A stretch of DNA of 64,000 nt from Polyangiaceae bacterium (GCA_013361525.1 JABFXY010000162.1:1-64000), one strand, 5' to 3'. Shown: positions 50,674-60,094, numbered from the stretch's first letter. Notes: generated by a model from the sequence alone, not told the origin. Made by a program: numbers and translations.

Positions 50674-51651
50674 ATGGCTTTTCGTAAGCTCGCCGTGCTC
50701 GCGGTTTTGCTCTGTTCTGCATGCCAATCACAGAGCACGGCGCCCGGCTCGTCCTCGGCGCATGCGGCGGCGGCGTCGACCGCGACGGCGACGACCTCGG
50801 CGTCGAGCGCTTCGGCACCCGCCCCCACCCAAGCGACCCGCGAAGAGGCGGAACGACAGGCGAACGACGTCCTCGGCCAGTGGTTGCGCACCCAGAACGA
50901 AGGCAACTTCGCCGAGTACGGCAAGCTCTACGACCCAGACGCGTTCGCAGGTATTCGCAGAACAGCGAGCGGTGTCGAGCGCAAGTTGACCCTTTCGGAA
51001 TGGCAAGCCGACCGAAAGCCGATGTTCGAGAAGCCCCAGCGCGTCGCCGCCGACAAGGTCGAAGTCCAGACGTGGCACGACGGTAAGCTCCCGTCAGGGG
51101 AAGTCGAGCTCAAGTTCATCCAGCGCTGGCAGAGCGGGCCGGTCGCCGACCACGGTCCGAAGCGGATCCGCCTTCGCGCCGGTGCAACCGGCGCCTATCC
51201 CATCATCGCCGAAGAAATGGTGAGCAGCTCGAAGGGGTGGAACGACGACACGACCGTCAAGACGAAGGAGATCGACGGGACCGCGCTGCGCTCTCCCATT
51301 CAGGTGTCACTCGTGTCACGAAAAGGGATGTGGGGCCATCTCTGGGTGCTTCGGCTGCGTGACGCGAGCGGCACCGTGAAAGAGACGCCTATCGAGCAGA
51401 CGGAGTGCGCGAGCCAACCCCAAAAACCACGCCCGGCGGGCGCGGGAAGCCTGCTCTTCGAGACCGACGAGCCGAATTGCAGCGGGGAGCACAAGCAGAA
51501 GCTCCGCGTCGTCACCGACGGCTCGGGCGTCGTCGTGAAGGGCTACTTCGTCGAGGACCTGCACATGGAGGGCGCAAAACATTGGGAGAGCGGTTGGCTC
51601 GACCTGATGCGTGTCACCCTTCCTCAGGGGTTCAAGGCGATCGCCGAGTAG
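50674..51651 (+). CDS. Putative lipoprotein
   Basis: A 325-residue lipoprotein starting at ATG 50674, with GGGGGA upstream. Signal peptide and lipobox L-L-C-S-A-C are followed by a 35-residue Ser/Ala/Thr spacer. Residues 55-145 look like an NTF2/SnoaL-like cone (E-A-E-R-Q-A-N-D-V-L, L-Y-D-P-D-A-F-A-G, then a beta-rich part). The C-terminal part (about 150-325) is beta-rich with two cysteines (T-E-C, P-N-C) that could pair. No enzyme motif. Periplasmic or surface location expected; function unknown. Confidence 0.7.
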   Translation: MAFRKLAVLAVLLCSACQSQSTAPGSSSAHAAAASTATATTSASSASAPAPTQATREEAERQANDVLGQWLRTQNEGNFAEYGKLYDPDAFAGIRRTASGVERKLTLSEWQADRKPMFEKPQRVAADKVEVQTWHDGKLPSGEVELKFIQRWQSGPVADHGPKRIRLRAGATGAYPIIAEEMVSSSKGWNDDTTVKTKEIDGTALRSPIQVSLVSRKGMWGHLWVLRLRDASGTVKETPIEQTECASQPQKPRPAGAGSLLFETDEPNCSGEHKQKLRVVTDGSGVVVKGYFVEDLHMEGAKHWESGWLDLMRVTLPQGFKAIAE

Positions 51652-51670
51652 TGCTTGCGGCGGCGAGCCT

Positions 51671-52072
51671 TCAGGCCGGCGCGCGTCGCGACGCAGCGGT
51701 GACGGGCACAGTGACCGGTGCGGCACCGAGCTGCTCCTCCACGCGCTCGGTCGCGAGATCCTTCGCCAGGAAGTAATTGAGCACCGTACGGATGGCCGCG
51801 ATGGCGGCGAGCTGGCCGATGTCTCGCCACGTCGGTGCAATGACCGTCCGCACGATGTCCGCGGCGAGCGCGAACTCGAGGCCCAGCACGAGCCAAACGC
51901 CGAATCCGCGCCAGACTTCGAGCTTCCATTCGCGCGCGGTGCTGCCGAACATGTGCCTGCCCGCCCTGAAAACGGCCTCGAGCGAGCCGTACCCGACCGT
52001 CGCGACGGCTACGATTTCGATGACGAGCGCAACGTACTCCGCGAGGATCTCGAGGGCAGGCTGCAGGGTCAC
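51671..52072 (-). CDS. DUF1622 membrane protein
   Basis: A 133-residue protein starting at GTG 52072, overlapping the stop of the formylglycine-generating enzyme by 4 bases (GTGA). About three hydrophobic segments are visible (E-Y-V-A-L-V-I-E-I-V-A-V-A-T-V, G-V-W-L-V-L-G-L-E-F-A-L-A-A-D-I, then A-A-I-A-A-I-R-T-V-L-N-Y-F-L). The E-F-A-L-A-A-D-I-V-R-T and R-T-V-L-N-Y-F-L segments are the conserved core of DUF1622. Function of the family is unknown. Last gene of the BASS transporter-FGE-DUF1622 operon. Confidence 0.8.
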   Translation of the reverse strand: MTLQPALEILAEYVALVIEIVAVATVGYGSLEAVFRAGRHMFGSTAREWKLEVWRGFGVWLVLGLEFALAADIVRTVIAPTWRDIGQLAAIAAIRTVLNYFLAKDLATERVEEQLGAAPVTVPVTAASRRAPA

Positions 52073-53064
52073 GGCTTCGGCCCCGGCGCCCGGACCACGC
52101 ACCGGAACCCCAAATGACAGGTCGAGGTGTCGATGGGCTGCGCCATCCGCGCCGACGGACGGTAGCGTTTACAGTAGTTCGGCGCGCAGAGGAACGAGCC
52201 GCCCTTCATGACCCTACGAGGGATACGATCCGTCGGATGGCACGGGTCGAAGCTGCCGTCGCGTGGAGCGCCCCGCGGATCGACCGAGGCGCAGCAGCCA
52301 GTCGGCTTCATCACGTGTGGTTGGTAATAGTCGGCCGTCCACTCCCAAACATTACCGATCATGTCGTAGAGACCATATCCGTTCGCGGGAAAGGCCCCGA
52401 CCGGAGAGGTCCAGTCGTATTTGGGATTCTTCTTCTTTTGAATCGGGAACTGACCGTGCCAGGTGTTGGCCATCGGCCTGCCGCCGGGCATGAACTCGGC
52501 ACCCCAGGCGAATTCCGCGCCGTCGAGCCCGCCACGCGCGGCAAACTCCCATTCCGCCTCGGACGGCAGCTCTTTTCCGGCCCAAGCGGCGTACGCCGCT
52601 GCGTCTTCGTACGTGACGTGGACGACCGGATGGTCCGCGAGGCCTTTGAGTGAGCTACTCGGCCCCCACGGATGGTGCCAGCACGCTCCTGGGATGTACG
52701 CCCACCAGTTGTAGTGATTGCGCATATCGACGAGGCCCGGCGGTCGTTGGAAGACGACCGATGACGGAACGAGCATCTCCGGCTTGGCGCCCGGGTAGTC
52801 CGCGAGATTGGCCGGCTTTTCGGCGGTCGTCAGGTAGTGGGTCGCGTCGACGAATCGGCGAAACTCACGATTCGTGACCGGATATCGGTCCATCCAAACG
52901 CCGGTTACCGTGACTCGGTGCGCGGGAGCTTCCTCGGAATAATGATGGTCGGAGCCCATTCGAAACGTCCCACCGGGCACCCAAATCATGTCCGAAAACG
53001 GAGCGCCGCCCTGGGTCGACCGTCGCTTCGATGCGGGTTCGATATCACGCGCGAGCCTGTTCAT
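52069..53064 (-). CDS. Formylglycine-generating enzyme (sulfatase maturation)
   Basis: A 331-residue FGE/SUMF1-family protein from ATG 53064 (its first codons overlap the upstream transporter gene by 20 bases). The FGE-sulfatase fold starts at M-I-W-V-P-G-G-T-F-R-M-G-S. It contains P-V-T-N-R-E-F, E-L-P-S-E-A-E-W-E-F-A-A-R-G-G (165-179), G-N-V-W-E-W-T-A-D-Y-Y (237-247) and the catalytic segment G-G-S-F-L-C293-A-P-N-Y-C298-K-R-Y-R-P-S-A-R. The two cysteines at 5-residue spacing match the copper-binding pair of true FGEs and separate it from EgtB-like relatives. Reaction: oxidises the Cys of C-x-[PA]-x-R in sulfatases to formylglycine. Likely clients are the sulfatases at 33.1 and 60.3 kb. Confidence 0.93.
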   Translation of the reverse strand: MNRLARDIEPASKRRSTQGGAPFSDMIWVPGGTFRMGSDHHYSEEAPAHRVTVTGVWMDRYPVTNREFRRFVDATHYLTTAEKPANLADYPGAKPEMLVPSSVVFQRPPGLVDMRNHYNWWAYIPGACWHHPWGPSSSLKGLADHPVVHVTYEDAAAYAAWAGKELPSEAEWEFAARGGLDGAEFAWGAEFMPGGRPMANTWHGQFPIQKKKNPKYDWTSPVGAFPANGYGLYDMIGNVWEWTADYYQPHVMKPTGCCASVDPRGAPRDGSFDPCHPTDRIPRRVMKGGSFLCAPNYCKRYRPSARMAQPIDTSTCHLGFRCVVRAPGPKP

Positions 53065-53941
53065 GATGCCTTTCCTCGATCAGTTTCCGTGTGTCAGCGA
53101 GATGCCGCCGTCGCCATCCCAGATACGGAGCGACTGCAATGGTGCAGACGACGAGGTAGAGAAGGACGGCGGCGATCAACTGTTTGCTATCCGCGAAGTA
53201 TGCAGTTCCGAGCGCGATTGCGACGGCGGGGTGGCGGGATCCCGTCGCCATCGCGAGGACGACGCGCTCGTCTTCACGCGGGCCGCCCAGAAAGTGCCCG
53301 GCAACGACGCCGGCAACGGCGAACACCACCATGGCCGCCAGCGTGCCGTTGCCGATCAGCGTCTTCATTGCGGGCCATGAGACGACCAAGAGCGGAAGTG
53401 CGCTTCCCACGAGCAAGACTCCCGCCGCGACCGAAACCGGATGGGCGGCGCGCTCGGCGAGGTTCGGAGCCAGTCGACGCACCACCAATCCGAAGGCGAG
53501 CGGCGCGAGGACCGTGGTGACGACGATACCGACGATCTTGCCGATAGGGACGGACACCTCGATGTGGAAGATTCGCCCGATCAGGCTCATCGCGACCGGC
53601 ACGAGCACCAAGGACAGGACCGACGCCGCGACGAGTAGACCGACGGTATAACCACCTTCGCCGCCGGCCTTCGCGGCCTTTTTCGGCAGAAACGGCGGCA
53701 TCGGCGACACCGACAAAGCGATCAGCGCAACCTTCACGACCGGATCGAGGGCGAACGACAGCGCCAGGAGGACGGCGAGCACCGGCATGAGGACATTCAT
53801 CGCCACCATCGAGCGAAGGAGCGCCCCGGGCCGTCGCAACAGCGATGTCGCATCCTGCAGAGTGCCCATCAATCCGACGGGCACGACGATGAGAACGATG
53901 CTCGCCTTGAGCGCGAGCATCAGCCACTGTGCAGCGGTCAT
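53045..53941 (-). CDS. BASS-type (bile acid:sodium symporter-like) transporter
   Basis: A 298-residue inner-membrane protein. Start ATG 53941 has GAGAGG 5 bases upstream; GTG 53947 is an alternative. Nine to ten hydrophobic helices are visible, with conserved-looking M-N-V-L-M-P-V, S-P-M-P-P-F-L-P-K and the discontinuous-helix segment A-M-A-T-G-S-R-H-P-A-V-A-I-A-L, corresponding to the BASS crossover region. The substrate (organic acid, possibly sulfated) is not predictable from sequence alone. First gene of an operon with FGE and DUF1622, overlapping FGE by 20 bases, so it may serve the sulfatase pathway (inference). Confidence 0.8.
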   Translation of the reverse strand: MTAAQWLMLALKASIVLIVVPVGLMGTLQDATSLLRRPGALLRSMVAMNVLMPVLAVLLALSFALDPVVKVALIALSVSPMPPFLPKKAAKAGGEGGYTVGLLVAASVLSLVLVPVAMSLIGRIFHIEVSVPIGKIVGIVVTTVLAPLAFGLVVRRLAPNLAERAAHPVSVAAGVLLVGSALPLLVVSWPAMKTLIGNGTLAAMVVFAVAGVVAGHFLGGPREDERVVLAMATGSRHPAVAIALGTAYFADSKQLIAAVLLYLVVCTIAVAPYLGWRRRHLADTRKLIEERHHEQARA

Positions 53942-54122
53942 TCGCACCTCTCGAGCGCGAGACGAGACTCGTTACACGGCGTCCTCGCTGCGATTGAAAC
54001 TACCATTCGTCCCCTGCGAGCGAGTGAGCAATCGCAGGGCCAATTCGCAATCGCGACGAGCGCGATCGACGGCCGGGGGATTGGCGCGTAAGAGTGTGCC
54101 GCAGGCGGGGCGCCGCTGCGTG
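53942..54122. other. Intergenic gap
   Basis: About 180 bases between the transporter start and the CobA-HemD stop, on the same strand. It should hold the promoter of the transporter-FGE operon; no clear hexamers were identified. Confidence 0.35.
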
Positions 54123-55745
54123 TCAGCCCCGCTCGGCGCCGTCTGCCGAAGCCGCGAAGTGCTGCTCGACCGCGTCGATCAAATCTTCGATCGTGCTCCG
54201 AGTCGCCGTGACGTCGACTCGCGCTCCGCGCGCCTTCGCGGCGGAGGTCGTCACGTCGCTGATGCTCGCAATCACCACGTCACGCGTCAGGCGTGGCAGC
54301 TCCGCGCCCAGGAGATCGCAGAGCGCTTCCGCCGCGGAGCCGGACGTCAGGAGCACCACGTCGACCGTTCGGTCGGCGAATCGTCGAACGATCGACGCGA
54401 GGTGATCGGCATCGGGCCGAACCGTTCGATAGACCGGCACGACGTCCACCTGAATGCCTCGCTCGCGCAGGCGCTCTGGCAACACCTCGCGCGCCACCTC
54501 GGCACGAGGCAACAGCACGCGAGCGCCCGCCGCCTCACCACGCGTCGTCTCGAGATCACGAAGGATCGCATCCGCGAGGGCTTCACCTCGATAGGTCGTG
54601 GGCACGATGTCGGCGACGAGACCGCAACGTGTGAGTGCTGCGGCCGTCCCGCTTCCGACACACGCGATACGAGATCGGCCGAACGCACGCGCATCGCGAC
54701 CCAGCGCGCCCAAGACCGCGAAGAAGCGATCCACGGCATTGGTGCTGGTGAAGGCGACGCAATCGTAGCCTTCGAGCTTTGCTGCGGCGGCAGTTATGCG
54801 CTCGACGTCTTCCACGTCCTCGATCGCGATGAGCGGGGCTTCGATCGGAATCGCGCCGCGTCTGCGCAACAGGTCGATCGTGCAGCTTGCCTGGTGCTCC
54901 GCGCGGGTGACCATCACCCGTTTGCCGAATAGCGGCGTATCGTCGAACCAACGCAGCTCGTCACGAAGTCGAACCACGTTGCCGACCACGACGAGCGCCG
55001 GTGTCGGGAGCTGCGCTTCGGCAACGCGCTCGGCGATATTCGCGAGTGTGCCGGTCACGACGCGCTGATCGGCGCGTGTGCCCGCGGAAATGACCGCCGC
55101 GGGGGTCGAAGGCTCGCGACCCGCGTCGCGAACGAGCGCGGTCGCGATTGCGTCGAGCCGGCGGAGTCCCATCAGAATGCAGACGGTCCCGCGGTGGCCC
55201 TGAATTTCGTTGAAATCGAACGCTTCCCCGTGGCGCGTGGTCCCACTCAGAAACAGGACGCTCGAGGCGAAATCCCGGTGCGTCAGGCTGATCCCGGCGT
55301 ACGCCGCAGCCGCGATCGGCGACGTGACGCCGGGGACGACCTCGAACGGAATGCCCGCGCGCACGAGCGTCTCCGCCTCCTCCGATCCGCGGCCGAAGAG
55401 GAATGGATCACCACCCTTGAGCCGAACCACGCTACGCCCCAAACCCGCGAGCTCGACGAGCCGGGCATCGATTTCGGACTGCCGCTGTTGCTTCTCGGTC
55501 GGTCGATCGCCGCGCTTGCCGACGTATTCGATGATCGCGTCTTTCCTCGCGCGGCGCAGCAATGACGGCGCAACGAGCTCGTCGTGGAGAACGAAGTCCG
55601 CCGACTCGAGCAGCTCCAACCCTCGCAGTGTGAGCAAGTCCGGATCACCGGGGCCGGCACCGACCAGATACACAGTTCCGGGTCGCGCGCCCCGGCCGAC
55701 CGATCTGAGGCTTCGGGACCTCACGCAACGAGCATCTTCGGTCAT
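54123..55745 (-). CDS. Uroporphyrinogen-III C-methyltransferase / uroporphyrinogen-III synthase fusion
   Basis: A 540-residue bifunctional tetrapyrrole enzyme. Start ATG 55745 has AAGGA 4 bases upstream; the frame extends to 55805. Residues about 22-265 are a SUMT (CobA/CysG-A) domain: V-Y-L-V-G-A-G-P-G-D-P-D-L-L-T (SAM site), V-V-R-L-K-G-G-D-P-F-L-F-G-R-G and the P-G-V-T-S motif. Residues about 275-530 are a HemD fold: G-K-R-V-M-V-T-R-A, V-A-F-T-S-T-N-A-V, and V-L-L-T-S-G-S-A-A-E-A-L. The product makes uroporphyrinogen III and methylates it to precorrin-2, the branch point to siroheme and B12. Such fusions are known in several phyla. No other heme genes are in the window. Confidence 0.92.
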   Translation of the reverse strand: MTEDARCVRSRSLRSVGRGARPGTVYLVGAGPGDPDLLTLRGLELLESADFVLHDELVAPSLLRRARKDAIIEYVGKRGDRPTEKQQRQSEIDARLVELAGLGRSVVRLKGGDPFLFGRGSEEAETLVRAGIPFEVVPGVTSPIAAAAYAGISLTHRDFASSVLFLSGTTRHGEAFDFNEIQGHRGTVCILMGLRRLDAIATALVRDAGREPSTPAAVISAGTRADQRVVTGTLANIAERVAEAQLPTPALVVVGNVVRLRDELRWFDDTPLFGKRVMVTRAEHQASCTIDLLRRRGAIPIEAPLIAIEDVEDVERITAAAAKLEGYDCVAFTSTNAVDRFFAVLGALGRDARAFGRSRIACVGSGTAAALTRCGLVADIVPTTYRGEALADAILRDLETTRGEAAGARVLLPRAEVAREVLPERLRERGIQVDVVPVYRTVRPDADHLASIVRRFADRTVDVVLLTSGSAAEALCDLLGAELPRLTRDVVIASISDVTTSAAKARGARVDVTATRSTIEDLIDAVEQHFAASADGAERG

Positions 55746-55868
55746 GCAATCCTTGATCGGGCCGTGAGGGCGGGGCAATGTTGCAGGCATCTCGCTAGTT
55801 GACAATCCTCTCGTGCCCCGCCATAAGCGGCTCCGCGCTGGAAGGGGGCTGGGGGGTTCGTGTTATCC

Positions 55869-57098
55869 ATGGCGGCTAGGTTAAAAGGGGACTCCCTGCG
55901 TGTTCAGGGTGCTGACCGTTGGTACGTAACCGACGGAATGAACGCGGTCGGCCCGGTTCGACGCGATCTCCTGGTCCGTGGCGTCGCGGCGGGCAAGGTT
56001 CCGCTCGATACCTTCATTCGCCACGAAGGTTGGAAAGTCTGGCGTCCCCTCACCGACTTCACCGAGGCGGACGAGCGCGCCGTGCCGTCCCAGATCGGCG
56101 CCGTCCTCGGCAGCCCGCCCCCTGCGTCGTCGCTTCTCGCCCTGCTCGAGGAAGACGCGGAGGACCTGTCGGCCGACCCCGATCTTCTGATCGATGAAAA
56201 ATCGAGTGAAATTTCCGATAGACCGACGATCGAGGTGATGTCGGTCGCCGTCTCGACGGTTTCACCGTCGACGCTCGACCAATCGGAGGTTCCGACGCAG
56301 GTCTCGCGAGATTTGCTCGGTGGTGACCGGCCGACGCTCGCTTCCTATCTCGACGACGACGAAGAGACGATCGCCGCCGGCAAGCGCCCGCATACGCCCA
56401 GCACCTCGTCTGCGAACGCGAGCTCTGCATCCTCGCAACGGGTGCCTTCCGCCGGCGCACCCTCTGCTGGCGCCCCATCGGCTCGAGCTCCGTCCGCCGG
56501 TGCTCCCTCGGCTGGTGCTCCGACGGTGGGCGCTCGGTCGAGCGCAGCGGCGGCAGCGGCGGCGACGGTCGCGTCGGTGCCTGGCCAAACGGCACGTACA
56601 CCAAGCGTGAGCCCACCGCCGGCGCCGAGCGCTCCGGTGTCGGTCGCAGAGGATCATCTTCAGGGCGCCACCGATTTTTCGGAGGCGATGCACTTGCTCG
56701 TCGGCGCGCTCATCCGAAAGACGGGCGCGCAGGTCGCGCTGCTGCACCGGATGGCCGACGACGGCGCGACCGCGGTCTGTGCGCAGGGCCCCAACATGAT
56801 CGATTGGCTCGGCGCGCGGACACGCCTCCTCGACCCGGCGGTCGTGGCAGCGGCGGGCGGCAGCATCGTCGTCGCGGAGCCTGCGCCCGGCCCCGCGGGC
56901 GAAGCGACATGCCAGCGCTTGCGCAAGTCGGGCATCGATATCGAGGGGGCAGCGATGTTTCCGATTCGCCCGCGCGGCAGGCTGCTCGGCATGGTGGAGC
57001 TCGGCAAAGATCGGCGATTCGACATGCGCGAGCTCCTGCGCGCCGAAGAGATCGTGAAGGCCTTCGTCAAGAAGGCGGAAGCCGGCGGCTGGTCGTAA
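55869..57098 (+). CDS. GYF_2 and GAF-like domain protein with Ala/Pro/Ser repeats
   Basis: A 409-residue protein from ATG 55869 (M-A-A-R-L-K-G); TTG or other starts up to 55860 add three residues. Residues about 15-65 match the bacterial GYF_2 domain (R-W-Y-V-T-D-G-M-N-A-V-G-P-V, closing with E-G-W-K-V-W-R-P-L). An acidic and then low-complexity linker follows, including tandem A-P-S-A-G repeats (about 193-217). The C-terminal 130 residues form a GAF-like domain (A-M-H-L-L-V-G-A-L-I, A-Q-V-A-L-L-H-R-M, R-G-R-L-L-G-M-V-E-L-G-K). Likely a cytoplasmic scaffold or sensor; GYF_2 domains are widespread in Myxococcota and not assigned a partner here. Confidence 0.75.
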   Translation: MAARLKGDSLRVQGADRWYVTDGMNAVGPVRRDLLVRGVAAGKVPLDTFIRHEGWKVWRPLTDFTEADERAVPSQIGAVLGSPPPASSLLALLEEDAEDLSADPDLLIDEKSSEISDRPTIEVMSVAVSTVSPSTLDQSEVPTQVSRDLLGGDRPTLASYLDDDEETIAAGKRPHTPSTSSANASSASSQRVPSAGAPSAGAPSARAPSAGAPSAGAPTVGARSSAAAAAAATVASVPGQTARTPSVSPPPAPSAPVSVAEDHLQGATDFSEAMHLLVGALIRKTGAQVALLHRMADDGATAVCAQGPNMIDWLGARTRLLDPAVVAAAGGSIVVAEPAPGPAGEATCQRLRKSGIDIEGAAMFPIRPRGRLLGMVELGKDRRFDMRELLRAEEIVKAFVKKAEAGGWS

Positions 57099-57130
57099 CC
57101 TCGCCTCCGACTCCCGGCCCGCTTGACGTT

Positions 57131-60094
57131 TCAGGTCATTTCGTCGACCTCGCTCGGCCTCCACGACTTGTCGAAGAACGGCTCTAGCGGGCTATAGAGC
57201 CGCAGCGCGACGAACCACCCTTTGCCCGGTAGCGTCTGGATCCAATTGCCTTCGGGCACTCCCGTCGGGCGGGCCGGGCCGAAATAGATCGCGGTCGAGC
57301 CGTCGGCGTGGGGGGTCGCCGCGGGTGACGGGTATCCCTGACTCCCGGCGCGGGGGAATCGCTGATCGGTTTGCAGCATCGAGCGGGTCTGATTGTCATA
57401 TAGCGTGAGCGACCAGAACTGCGCCGCTGGAATGTTTCGTGGCAAAACGACCCTATAATATTTGGCACCGTCGAACGGTCGCCCCTGCGAATCCGTGAAG
57501 GCGCCGAGGTATTGCGAACCGATTCCGGCCATCGTCATCGCCATTGCAGGCGTGACCCCCGTCGCGACATAGAAGAACTGCGTACGGGCATTGAGCAGCC
57601 GCGCACCAGGGTTCGGCGCGAGCTCGACCCCGGTCTTGCCGACGCGCGGGGGCGGTCGCAAGAACTCGTAGCCGCCCGGCATCAGCGGATTCATCCACGC
57701 CGAGGTGCGGTCGTAATACCGAAATCCCTCTTCGTCGCGCGCCCGTAGGCCCAGCGTGCGGCTGGTCGCGTTCCCGAGCGCGACGGCTTCCGTGAGGATC
57801 TTCGTCATCCGCGCGTCCGGGTGGAATCGTTTGCCCTTTACGATGCCGATCGCGGCGAGCGGTCCCGCCAGCTCCTCGTCGAGGGCATCCGCCGGCTCGG
57901 CCTGAACGGCGGCGTCGAGCATCGTGAAGAACGTGGCGTCGTTCGGCGGTATCGTGTTGATCGAGAGTCCCGTTCCTTCGGCGAACTTCATCGGCGGCGC
58001 CGGCGGCGCGAGCCTCGCGAACGTCCCCCTTCCCTGCAGGAAAGACGCGACGCTCGACCCCGTCGCTCCGGGCCGATATGGATAAATGCGCAATCCCCGC
58101 TTGATGGCAGTGACCGCCGGTGCGGGATCATCGTTCTGCAGAAACGCGCGGCCGAGAACCAGCAGTCGATTCGTGCGCGAGCGGCTCACGAAATAACCAC
58201 CTTCCGGCAGAGGCCCGTCGTACTCGGACGGCAAGAAGAGATATCGACCCCCTTGCCCGCGATCCGGACCGGGCACGCCGACGTCGGTCACCCACCGAAA
58301 CCACATATCGTCGACCACGCCGAGGACGTTCGGCGGCACTTCCATGACGACCGGCCCTCTTTCGACGTCGAGAAAGGTGATGAAATAGACCGTGTCGCAG
58401 TTGGCCGTCAGAAACAGCGAGCTCGAATCCATCAAGCCTGAAAACAGCAAGACGTCGTGATCGCGCAGGCCGACGTCCAGCAGACCCCTTCGTATCGCGA
58501 AGGTCGAGACCGCCTGAAACGCATTCATGAACGTCTGAACTGCGTGGGTGAAGTCGAGATGGTCGAACAGCTTCGCTGCAGTTTCGATCGACGGCATACC
58601 GTCGACGAACGAGAGCGGCCCGAGTCGGCTCTCCACGTGGTCCGGCGTGGAGATGGACGTGAGGATCTGTTTGGGTATCGCCGGCGCCTGGTCGGCTCGC
58701 CTGGTGACTTCGGTCAAATCGCCGAGCCTCCACCCGCCGTCGAGGCTCGCCGCCTCCGGACCGTAGATTCGAAAATAGAGAAAGAAGCCGCGTCCGGGTG
58801 CCGTCTGAATCCACTGCTTCTCGCGGCCGGGCGGCGGCTTCGGCCCGAAGTAGACATCGATCGTCCCGTCCACGTTCGGGACGAAGCGATCCTGGAGAGA
58901 ACCCAAAACGGCGCGGTTCTGCTCGGTCTTCACTTGTGAGCGGGTCTTTGCGTCGTAAGCCGTCACCGACCAAAAGAGCTTGGCTGGCACCGGATGAGGG
59001 ATTGTGAGCTTGTAGTTGTTACCGCCGTCCAGGTATGCGCCCTGACGGTCGCGAGCCGCCAGGAAATACACCGAGCCAACGCCGACCTTGCGCCGGAACA
59101 TCGCCGGAGAGGCCACGATCGCCTGGAAAAACCATCGATCGCGTGCTTGGAGATCGAGGTAGTCCCTGGTCTCGAAATTGGGGTCGTCCGGCACGAGCCC
59201 GATCCACTCCCATTGCCGGTCTTCCCAGACGATGCGATCGGGGCGCTCGCTCGCGAACCCCTCGACCCGCATCTGCTCGAGCGCCGCCCTCGCGGCGCCG
59301 ACGAGGATGCGCTGCATTCGCGCATCCGGCGTGAACGGCCGACCTTTCTCCAGGCCCAGCGCCGCGAGCACGCCGTACATCGGTCGAAACTCCTCGATCG
59401 CCGGCTCCGCTTCGATGACGAGGTGCAGCCGCTTCCAATATTCGAGGTTGTCCTCCCGGCGCAGCGGGGTGGTATCGATGGGCCGATTGGAGGCGTCGAC
59501 GGCGGGAATGACCGCATTCGGATTGGACATCGGGTACAGCTTCACCCGACGGAGCGCGTCGAGGGCCCCAGCCTGTCCGCCGTCGACCGGCATCGCCCGC
59601 ACGGCGACGAGGATCTTGTAGGTCGTCGACCGGCCGATGTGGTAGCCGGCCGGCGGCACCTGCGGAGCGTCCGGCGGCAATACCAAATACTTCCCGCCTT
59701 TGCCGCCATCGGCCCCGGGAATACCCATATCGAGAATCCACCGTTGATGGTGGTCGTCGACGAGCCCGATATAGGGCCCGGCGGGTATCTCGATGACCAG
59801 CGGTCCGGTCGCCCGCAGATCGATGGTCGCACAGCCGTACGGAGTGTCGGAGTTCGCGGTGAAGATCAGGTGCTGCGGGCCGGCCGCGAGCAGCATCATC
59901 CCCTTGCCGTCTTCGATGCCCGCGTCCCTCGCCCCGCTGAAGAGCGCCTCGGCCGATACGGTCGGGTAGAAGAACCGATAGGCCTCGACCGCGTGGAGGA
60001 AGTCCTGCGCGTCGTGAATGTTCGCGGCCGCGGCACGCGTCGGGAAGCTGTGGTGAAGCTCCGATTGTCCGTTCGTCGATATCTGCGACACCAT
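57131..60094 (-). CDS. Tandem DUF1254-DUF1214 protein (double-length fusion)
   Basis: A 987-residue protein; start ATG 60094 has AAGGAG 6 bases upstream, and the frame to 60346 is not supported. Each half repeats the same order: a DUF1254 domain (first: A-A-A-N-I-H-D-A-Q-D-F-L, L-I-F-T-A-N-S-D-T-P-Y-G-C, Y-I-G-L-V-D-D; second: L-F-L-T-A-N-C-D-T-V-Y, L-G-V-V-D-D-M-W). A DUF1214 domain follows (first: F-W-S-V-T-A-Y-D-A-K-T-R-S; second: F-W-S-L-T-L-Y-D-N-Q-T-R-S). Single-copy members are about 450-500 residues. No signal peptide is clear. It is divergent from the sulfatase gene. These families are often found near sulfatases and dehydrogenases, but their reaction is unknown. Confidence 0.88.
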   Translation of the reverse strand: MVSQISTNGQSELHHSFPTRAAAANIHDAQDFLHAVEAYRFFYPTVSAEALFSGARDAGIEDGKGMMLLAAGPQHLIFTANSDTPYGCATIDLRATGPLVIEIPAGPYIGLVDDHHQRWILDMGIPGADGGKGGKYLVLPPDAPQVPPAGYHIGRSTTYKILVAVRAMPVDGGQAGALDALRRVKLYPMSNPNAVIPAVDASNRPIDTTPLRREDNLEYWKRLHLVIEAEPAIEEFRPMYGVLAALGLEKGRPFTPDARMQRILVGAARAALEQMRVEGFASERPDRIVWEDRQWEWIGLVPDDPNFETRDYLDLQARDRWFFQAIVASPAMFRRKVGVGSVYFLAARDRQGAYLDGGNNYKLTIPHPVPAKLFWSVTAYDAKTRSQVKTEQNRAVLGSLQDRFVPNVDGTIDVYFGPKPPPGREKQWIQTAPGRGFFLYFRIYGPEAASLDGGWRLGDLTEVTRRADQAPAIPKQILTSISTPDHVESRLGPLSFVDGMPSIETAAKLFDHLDFTHAVQTFMNAFQAVSTFAIRRGLLDVGLRDHDVLLFSGLMDSSSLFLTANCDTVYFITFLDVERGPVVMEVPPNVLGVVDDMWFRWVTDVGVPGPDRGQGGRYLFLPSEYDGPLPEGGYFVSRSRTNRLLVLGRAFLQNDDPAPAVTAIKRGLRIYPYRPGATGSSVASFLQGRGTFARLAPPAPPMKFAEGTGLSINTIPPNDATFFTMLDAAVQAEPADALDEELAGPLAAIGIVKGKRFHPDARMTKILTEAVALGNATSRTLGLRARDEEGFRYYDRTSAWMNPLMPGGYEFLRPPPRVGKTGVELAPNPGARLLNARTQFFYVATGVTPAMAMTMAGIGSQYLGAFTDSQGRPFDGAKYYRVVLPRNIPAAQFWSLTLYDNQTRSMLQTDQRFPRAGSQGYPSPAATPHADGSTAIYFGPARPTGVPEGNWIQTLPGKGWFVALRLYSPLEPFFDKSWRPSEVDEMT

